In this document: positions 10,901 through 19,800 of the stretch, in pieces
How the letters are laid out: each line of letters opens with the position of its first letter
How positions within the stretch are numbered: position 1 is the stretch's first letter
NCBI GenBank assembly: GCA_019648995.1
Contig: BLXT01004995.1
Coordinates: forward strand, 1,903,505-1,926,544
Length of the DNA stretch: 23,040 nt
Direction: 5' to 3'
Source: Plakobranchus ocellatus
Taxonomy: Eukaryota; Mollusca; Gastropoda; Plakobranchidae
The notes under the pieces: model-generated
Told to the model about the DNA's origin: nothing
Databases searched by the model: none
Seen by the model: only the letters and a program-made list of their open reading frames with translations
Translations under genes and position numbers: made by a program

Positions 10901-13900
10901 TAACTGTAAATTTTCAAAAACACTGGTTTTAAGGAGGAGAAGCACAACCTGTTTTGGAATTCTACAATCCAGTATACTACATAATATCAAAATCTTTAAA
11001 CATTATTAATTCTATTTATTCTATTGTCCTATGCACGACAAAAAGCTCATGTGCTCACTCATCTTTTATTTCTTGGACAGAAAAATTCACATTGATGCCA
11101 TACATATGTATAGTGTCACTCAAAATGAGACATTTTATGGCAGTTAGATGAGCAATAAATATAAGTCAAAATTATAATTTTTAAACATTCAAATTCCATC
11201 ATTACCTTTGGGAAAATCCTGCACTTAAAATCTAAAATTGGTGCTCTGTGCAACAAATGAAACCCATTTTTTGATGGCCATGTTTGCCACAAAACAGCGT
11301 ATTTGGCAATGAAAAATATATGTAATTTTAAATTCAAAACAGTAAGCCTTTGTAAAACATGAACTTCTGTTGCACAGTACGCTTGTTCACTGGCTATCTG
11401 TTCAAATATATAAACAACAGAAAGAAGGATTTTGATTTGAAAGAGATCAATTTTGAAGACACAATAATAAAAACCACAACAATATAAATTACACAAAGCA
11501 GAATTCGGAACCGGGTAATATAATACAAAAACCAATGAAATGTTATAAAAAAGGTTAAAAGATAATGTAAATGGGTGAAAAAAGAAATTTCAAAAGTGGC
11601 AAATTATAATTATTATGAATATAACATTAACATCTTTTGAAACCAGCCTCATGGTAACCAAAAATGGTGTTGATATTTTAAGATATGACTTATACAATTT
11701 TGATCGAGGCATATCGACTCTATCTTTCCTCACAGAAACTCACTGATTTCAAAGCAGAAGTTAGAAAAACCAACAAGTTTATAATTGGAGGTAATGTCTG
11801 AAAGAAGTGAAAGTTTGAAAAGTTTCTGTTCTAATTTCAACAGCAGGCTGATTTTTCTAACAATGCACACAGAGCATACATAACATATTGCAAGCAAATT
11901 AAAAAAAAATTCAAAGTATTTTTCATCATATTCTTCCTTAACTGTAGGTATAAATTAAGAAACAATCACTGCTATTTTGTTTCTGTTCAGAATTCATATT
12001 CACATTAGACTATTTTGTCAGGAATAGAAGCATTAAGACTACCTAAAGAAAACAACAAAAAAGGTGCAGTTATATCAACGGACTAAGTTTCCTTTCAAAA
12101 GCTATTATTTTTCTCCCATTTGTAATGCAAAAGATTTGCTTCTTAAATATAAAAAAGAAATGTACGGTAGAAAAAAAAGCTATTTACTTTACACCTTCTC
12201 AGTTAGACTAAGAGGAAAGAAACTGTGGAATTAGCATTGCAAATTGTTCTTGAGAATATATTTTAATATAATTCTTCACCCCCCTTTCTGTAAGAAGGAG
12301 AACTTTGAGATTGTATCCATTTACTTGAATGGGTTAGGCTTACAGTAAGATTTGATGATCTTACCAAAAGTATACTCAGCAAAAGCTTGATTTTTAAACT
12401 TTCTCAACCAATAAGAAGCAAGTATTAGAAGGCAAGGAAGCGAGGGGATTGTCCTCAACTTTCTTAGTTTAACTGACACTCTTGTGGTAAAGCCAATATG
12501 TTGGTCACTTTTCCCCAAGGTGATAAATACCAAACAAAGACATAAAACAAGCAGAAACAGACACAAACAGAGAGTTTCAATTCCTCTTTCCATTCAATAC
12601 ATTTTTAGGGTTTGGAACATATCTTGAAAGAAAAGCAACAACTTTCTTGATGTGATCAACTTTACCAAGGTTTGGCATACATAAACCTAATTTTAGACCT
12701 TTTATATTTTTCAGATATTTGTAATAAATAGAACTGAAAAAAAAAATGTTTAAATGCAGTTGCACAAATCCAATGCCAGCATATTAGTATGTTTTAAACT
12801 TGAGTGAATCCACATATCCAAAAAGTAAAATGCAGGTGATTTCATAGATCTAGGCCAGTGCCTGCCATACATTCAAAAGTGTTTGAAAAGCCTACTTTAA
12901 CAAAATAAAAGAAGAGAGAAATATGCTTTTTCATGATCCTGTAAGTATGTGGGGAACAGTCCACAAACACAAATACAACAGTGGAAGAGAAAAAAAGAAC
13001 ATATACATTTTGCCCAATCATCTCTCTGGTATTGATATGCATAATGCAAGTCTGGGAGTTGAAAATAGGTTAAATAAGATTTTTTTTCACCGTGAATTAA
13101 AAAATTACTTCTAATGATGGATCTTAAAAACAATTAAATATGATGGAAGACTAAAGTCAAAAATTTTTGATGCATCACACAGTGCTAACCAAATTTGGGT
13201 TTTACTGTATGTTGCAACAGATTCACGAGCTCTCGGTGAACAGAAATAAAACTATAAGTATAACAAAGCAAAACTGTATTGAAAACAGCCAGAATGGGTC
13301 AGATGCTGTCTAGAGCTTTCCTTTTTAAGCGCACAGTTAAAAGTCCAATATCTTGACTCAGAACTGGCATATCTCTATTCAGTTTTTACTATTGCAAATG
13401 TCGCTAAATGAAATTTTAGGCTCTATAATAGCTTAAAAATGTGACTTTGGCTCATTTGGATGGTTACCGAACAAAGCCAGGAGTAAATTTAAGATTTGAA
13501 AAAAAAAAGAAACGACAAAATAGAAATACACATGTATGGAGGCTTACAAATGACAATGTGATGGTGTCATTTGTAAGAATTAAAACCCTGTACTTACTAA
13601 AGTAATTGAAAATACAAACTTGAAAAGTTACATTATATCCTGAATATATGGCCATTTATATATAAGGTAACAGAAGAGTTTGAAATTCAGAACAGACAAT
13701 TAAATTAGAAAAGAAATTCAAATCTCTCTGATAAAATAATTTTAAATCATTCTTGGTGCTAAAATCCTTTTAAACAGTGTGTAGCTATAAAACCAAATGC
13801 AATCAATTTCTATTTTGAAAGATGGATCTTAAGCATAAGAAAATTTTCAACACAGGTCTCATACATGAATTTTGCCAAGAAGTTTTACAAATGTAAGGGA

Positions 13901-14580
13901 AATAACTTTTTTTTCTTTGCAGACATTAGTAAAGTCCTTACCAATGTAACATATCAATAAAGATAAAATTATCATATTGCGGAAAAAAAGAACGAAAAAA
14001 AACCCAGCAGAATAAAAACAAATGAGGTTGCCATTCATATGCAAGAAAAAGGGTGGAAATAATGGAAAAGGGTTTTTTGTGTATCTGGGTCTTTTCTTCT
14101 TGATCTAGATTTTTAGATGTAACCATAATCAGCGTTCTTCTCTTGTTCTGACCAACTTTAAATTCTTACAACTCAAATCCAAACTCCACGTCATTTTAGA
14201 TTTTTACAATCTGCTTTGATCAATGATCCATCAAGCAATAATGGGGAATATGAAAAGCTAAAATAGAGAAAAATAAGCATACCTTTAAACCATTACACAG
14301 TAAGTAGGAAGTGAAAGTGGATTTTTTCCAAAAGCATCAAAGTTTTCTTATTTAAAATGCAGATCTAATTCAAGTATTTCTAGACAACAGCAAACAATCC
14401 TGAAAAATACAAGACAAGGCACCATAGTAAACTATTAGTTAAACCATTTGGACAAACATCATATTTTTGAAAGAGTATATATTGGTCCCATGGTCACTAA
14501 ACAAATGAGTTAACTATTATTCAAGCACTGTTGCAAAATAAATTTTAACAAAATAAAATAGGTTTATGTCCTTTCTTAAA
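7990..14580. other. Long stretch without a recognisable gene
   Basis: AT-rich DNA with many A/T homopolymers. Open frames are short and low in complexity, the longest being 139 codons on the minus strand at 11116-11535. None shows a recognisable motif or a convincing exon with both splice sites. A palindrome cluster lies at 9649-9711 (separate entry). Nothing else is supported. Confidence 0.4.
9649..9711. repeat. Palindrome cluster (GATCTAGATC, two AGATCT, 9-bp inverted repeat)
   Basis: The perfect 10-bp palindrome GATCTAGATC (9649-9658) is followed by AGATCT at 9660-9665 and again at 9676-9681. ATTCCTAGA (9670-9678) is a perfect inverted match of TCTAGGAAT (9703-9711), with 24 bases between. 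Such density in ~65 bp is unusual in this sequence. Function unknown. Confidence 0.5.
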
Positions 14581-14581
14581 T

Positions 14582-14830
14582 TAAAGAAAACAATGATTAC
14601 ATTGTCAGATAAACATTTATCGCAGAAACCAGTATAGATTACATAAAGTGAAGTGATTCGTTTTGATGTTTGTTTTACCCTGTCAAATAAAAGTTTACCA
14701 CAGAATCCAGAATAAATCACATAAAATGAAGTGGTTCGTTTTGATGTTTGTTTTACCCTGTCAAGTAAAAGTTTACCACAGAATCCAGAATAAATCACAT
14801 AAAATGAAGTGGTTTGTTTTTTTCTTTCTT
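14582..14830. repeat. 78-bp tandem repeat, about three copies
   Basis: A unit containing TTTTGATGTTTGTTTTACCC, TGTCAA(A/G)TAAAAGTTTACCACAG and AATCCAGAATAAATCACATAAAATGAAGTGGTT starts at 14661 and again at 14739, nearly identical (period exactly 78). A diverged earlier copy occupies about 14582-14660, and a partial one follows to about 14840. Because 78 is divisible by three, it opens repetitive frames on both strands (61 and 93 codons). These are by-products, not genes. Confidence 0.9.
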
Positions 14831-16593
14831 TGTTTTACCCTTTTATGATCATATATTAAAAGTTAAGACAGAGATAAAATAGAAATATTGTAAAAAGAAT
14901 TCAGAAATATCTTTGAAATTAAAAATATTCATTTCTCTCATCTCACTCAAACTATAAAATTTAGTTTAACACGCTCGCAAGGATAAATTTATATCAATAC
15001 TAAATAACGAAAAAACAAAAAAGCACTTTTAAAATTGTTTTGTAGTGTTTAACAACAAAAACAATTCTTAAATAAACACATGTTTGAGACCCTTGACAAG
15101 CTAAAGGTTACAGAAGATGGGTTTGCTTTTGACTTGTGAGTTGAACATAGAAATCAAATAATCTCTTTAATTCTTTACCAGGAAATGCAATGCTCTGCAG
15201 ATTGACTATCATGTCTTATTATGATAATTCAAGTTTAAAGTCAATTGTGTGCCAGCCTGGGAAAATGATAGTACAGAAGCAACTTTTTCCTTGTCTACAT
15301 TCTTAGACAGGGCAGGTTGTCCTCTTAATATGGCTTTTTGAAGCTTTGAAATGATACAAGTACGTCTACTTGTTTTGGTGTTAGAGTCATTGAAAATATG
15401 GAAATGGAATAGGTGAAACTGAGAAAACAAATTTAAAGTTTAGGCAAATTTTAGAGATGAAAACAAATCTACAGAAAAAACAATTTGAAACAAGGATTAT
15501 AACTTCATGAAATCTTAATGAAGAAGGAAAAGGTTTAGATGTATCGTTTAAATCTATGTAGAGTAAAAATTTAGTTTCATTTTTATCTTTGAAAATGCTT
15601 AAAAATGACCTCATCCGATGCAATGGTTGCTGTTCACAGAGGTTGCGAAAAAAATGACTGAGATACAATGCCAACAAGCAAAGTCATGAGTCTCGATTTT
15701 TTAAAAGTTAATTAATTAAACAACATTAAATATAGTTATCCTGCCAAGAAATGAAATTATGCTGAAGCAAATGATCTGCTTGGCCATGACATGGCAACTC
15801 AACATCAACGTGTACTAGTCCTCTATGCATAAAAAGTGCTAGTTCCCACAATTACAATGAACAAATTAATATTTCACCGATTTTTTTCAAAATTAAAGGA
15901 TATTTCAAGATATTTTCATGGCATATTAGGTAACTTTCCAGCAATCACTGACTTTACTAAGTCTTTAAAATAAAATATCCAGGGCCTTTTTCACATCAGG
16001 TACCTAAGAAAACAAAAACAATGATGTTAAAAATATTGAGGTCACACCAAACTCAACTCATGACAGGCAACTGATTTTTTACTTTATAAGTGTAGTTTTC
16101 AAAACTGAACCATGCAGCAGTACCATAATTTTCTAAGCTGACACCCAATATACTCAATTTCATTACAAGCTTAACAATCAATCAATGAAGCACCATAAAA
16201 GTAACTTTTGAACAAAAAATTCAACTAAAAAAGTCTCAGAAAATTTACATTTCAAAATCTTTATATATATGGGGAGTTGGAAAATTTAGAATTAAATATT
16301 GGACAGAAGAGGAAAAGCTTTTTTTAAACTAATAAATTGATCTTCAGTGCTCACTTTGCTTTTTTATAGTATTTTAATTCACAGGCTGTTTGTAATCATC
16401 CAACAGCTAATCTAAAACAATCCTCATTAATTTTACATCTCATCTTAAAATATTCATGGAAAAACAATGGTCTATGTAAAAAAAAGTATATCACATATCA
16501 AGAATTTTAAAAAATTCTATGGAACTGATTGCCACCTTTGACTGATTGCCACTACAATATCTGGCACTGCAAAAAAAGGTTTTCAACAATAAA
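14831..16593 (-). other. Presumed 3' UTR and downstream flank of the ELOVL gene
   Basis: No coding sequence recognised. The part next to the ELOVL stop codon (16594-16596) must include its 3' UTR. No AATAAA on the minus strand lies close by; an ATTAAA variant (TTTAAT on plus) is present near 16374 and another near 15167. The rest is AT-rich with no repeats or motifs I can support. Confidence 0.35.
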
Positions 16594-16818
16594 TCAGCTC
16601 AGTTTTTTGTTCGTCACAGAGCCGTTCCTTGCTTGGTGAGGAGTAGCACCATTTTCATATGGTGCCTTAGGTTTTCTATATGCCTGGATGTAAAAATTGG
16701 CAAACATGACTAGAAATATAACTGCATACAAGCCGATCCAGTAGACAAAGACGATTGGGTAGTTGCAGTCTATAATCAAAAGTTGTGAAGAATGGATCAC
16801 CACCAGGATAAATTGGGT
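16594..16818 (-). CDS. ELOVL terminal exon
   Basis: Acceptor CCTTTTTTTTCCAG precedes 74 codons and a TGA. It begins [14 protein letters not shown], crosses the last membrane segments ([19 protein letters not shown]), and ends in a polar tail [10 protein letters not shown]. Reading the frame further upstream (to 16866) runs into intron sequence and should not be counted as protein. Confidence 0.95.
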   Translation of the reverse strand, partial: TQFILVVIHSSQLLIIDCNYPIVFVYWIGLYAVIFLVMFANFYIQAYRKPKAPYENGATPHQARNGSVTNKKLS

Positions 16819-19800
16819 CTGGAAAAAAAAGGGCAAAAAAATACATAAATAAATACACCAAATCAATGTGCCAGCACATGATGAACTCTATTAACTCTCT
16901 CGTTACTGCCAGTTTTTATAGTATTTTAAGAGAAAATTATGGTTGTGCATAATAAATGGCTCCTGCAGGGTGCAAAATTAGTCAAATATAGGCTTGTTAT
17001 TTATTGAATGGAAATTTTAGATATATGTTAGTGAAAAGTTTCAGTTATGCTATTTTTGGGTACAAGACTATTTTTGGTCATCAACAGAAATAAAATTACC
17101 AATAACAAATCGTCGACAAATGACATATACCATGAAGAAAAAAAAAAGTATCCAAGAAAATGTCTAATTTACTGGTATTTATTGAAACTAAAACCAATTA
17201 TACACATTATGTATCAGATTCAAAAGAATCTGTTGATAACTTTTTTTTATATGAATTAAATAAAAAACATACAATCAAAGGAAATAACCAACGGTCATTT
17301 GTTGAGACTCATAAAACTCCCTCTGCATGGTGCAAATGAAATTAAATGTCAGCTTTTTGTATAACATTGTATCAGATATTGAACTAACATTTCATATATA
17401 TGTAACTCAAAAGATTTTAATGGTCCCTTCTGAAGGTGTATGATCCTTTTTGGGCATTGACGAGTAAAAATATCTTTAAAAAATAATACACGAATGACGT
17501 GTTACAGGTATATCATGAAGAATTAAACAGTTGTTTAAGAAATGTGACAACTACTGATATTCACAATAGAACTATCTGTACATAATTTGTTGCAGATTAC
17601 AAAAGGTCTGTCTGAAAAACAATTTTGTTTTGGTAAAAAACTATTTTGAAAAAAATGTGCCAAATCAAAGCAAACTGCACTCTGTAAAAAATTACTTCTT
17701 TCCGTCATGAAACTGAGGAATTATTTTCAAAATATTATTTTAACTGATACTTATTTTTAAAATGCCAAACTCTCAAATAGCTGTGGAGAAAAATCACAAA
17801 GATGCCGCAGTTGATAAGAGTATTTGAAGTACTTCAGAATCAACTAAATTATAAGGATACAGGGAACAGAAAAAAAAAATCAATTGGGTTCAGGGTGATC
17901 TAACATGAGGCAGTTTTGTTTCTGATTGCAACAAAAGTGTTTATCACATATTTTACATTTCATATTAGTCTTCATTTGTTTTTTCTCTAGTCTATAACAT
18001 CTAACACAATTTCTACGTACATCTGAAGGAAATGGGTAGCATAATGTTGTGATTTTAGGAAGTTTTTTTTAATTTCATAAAGAGGTACTGACATATTGGG
18101 ATCTATTTTTTCCAGTTCCATCATGAGTTCAATAGTAAATTTTAACTGATCAAAACTTTTAGATCTGTTTAGTTGAGGAAGGTTTGGATGTAATTTTCTA
18201 AATTCTTGAAATAAAATAAAAGAATTGACTTTAGCATTGTCAATGAAATGATACATAAGTGTTTTCCAAAATGTACTGGTCCTTCTAAAAGTTTTGTATT
18301 TACCTATCATTTGATCTGATCTATCCACCCCACCCATAAATGCATTTTACTTTTTAATTACATGAGGTTGTCTAACCTTTATTTTTCTAAACTGACCATT
18401 GACTTTAACTCTTCTTTCACAAAACCCAGATGTTGTTAATGACTTATCCATGGTTGTAAGAACATTAACAGTTTTATTGTCCTTCCATTGAACAAACCCT
18501 AAGTTACCATCCCGTACCCATCTCATTTCCCCTCTTTTGTTCTTATTAAATTCCTTTGTATTTTTTTAGGCAATCGGAAAGCCTCAACATAGTACCATAA
18601 GCTGAAATTCCATTCTTGAATAAATCTTTTAAAAGCTGAACAGACGTATAAAAATTATCAAAAAAACAATCTATAACCATGACGAAAAAATGGCTCACAC
18701 AATTTTATCACTGCATCATAAGCTAATCCAAAACTGATCTATTTTCATAGATCCATTCTCGGACCTATTGGATGGTAGCCAACTGCCCTACCAGATGAGC
18801 CACCGCTCCCCCCACAATAAATAAAAGTATGCATAAAACAACAGAGATTTAAAAAAAACAACAGATTCTCATTATCCAAGTTTTGCATACTCAGCACTTA
18901 TGCTTTCATTCCTCATTTGTGAATATGTTGATAAATCTGATGCAACAGGATTTGAACATGAATGATTCAAATTTATTAACTCCCAGATTATAAAACCATG
19001 TCCTACTATAACTCTTGAGGATGACCAGGGAATATACAATTAAGTATACTTTTTGTATAAAACATTACTAAATTAATTAACCCTTTATCATCTCTCAATA
19101 GAAATATTGTTCCATTGATGGTTTTTAAAAAATAGTAAAAAAAAAAGTCAGTATCACTAACTCTAAAAACTGTGTATCAAGAGAAAGCTTTTGATTTGGA
19201 CCATAATATTCTGGTACAAAACCGCATGTGAACTCGAAAAAAAATATTTTTATTTCAGTACGAATGTTGTGTTTACCAATCTGATTAAATCACTGCTATT
19301 TTGAATTTTGAAGAGCTTTTACAACAACTACTCAACTCACAAAATTGTAAAATACATATGTCTATGGCCCTTGTTTTCATGTTTTCATATTGCTTAAGGT
19401 TTTGTCACAGTTTACAAGCTCTTTATGTAACTTATTACATGAGAGGAGTTAATCTCTATACATGCTTATTGTTTGTTATATTTGTGTGTGTGTGTGTGAT
19501 TGTGTGCTAAAATTGGATTATATTCATTATTTTAAATTACAAATATCTTTGAACTTTTTATAAACCATCATAATAATTTAGAAAAAGGGTAGATGATGCA
19601 CAAGATTAATAAATCATATCTTTTTTTTTTTAATGGAAATTGGGGGATGTACTGTAAAAAGAGAAAATTACAAACATTTGTGCTTTTTTCCTTGCTTGTC
19701 TAATGCTTTCAAAAATCATATAAAATCAGCTTTTGCAGCTATTGATTGGAAACTTGCATTTAAGATATTCAGATAAAGGAATTTTGTAATGAAGAGTATT

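Noticed and set aside
11116-11535. 139-codon minus-strand frame
   Set aside because: Low-complexity, AT-driven composition, no motif, no splice signals of quality; length is borderline for chance at this composition.
12321-12765. Two overlapping minus-strand frames (90 and 62 codons) that might be one frameshifted gene
   Set aside because: No recognisable domain in either and only a few bases of overlap; hydrophobic runs reflect T-rich DNA.
14517-14848. Open frames of 93 codons (minus) and 61 codons (plus) with internal peptide repeats
   Set aside because: They arise from the 78-bp tandem repeat, whose period is a multiple of three; both strands are open at once and no start context or homology supports a gene.
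16819-16879. N-terminal extension of the last ELOVL exon in the open frame
   Set aside because: This is intron: the acceptor at 16819-16822 follows a pyrimidine tract, and the spliced frame matches the elongase family without it.
19440-19455. Right terminus of the piggyBac element at GAGAGGAGTTAA
   Set aside because: Only a short C/T-rich match to the left candidate, with no further similarity inward.
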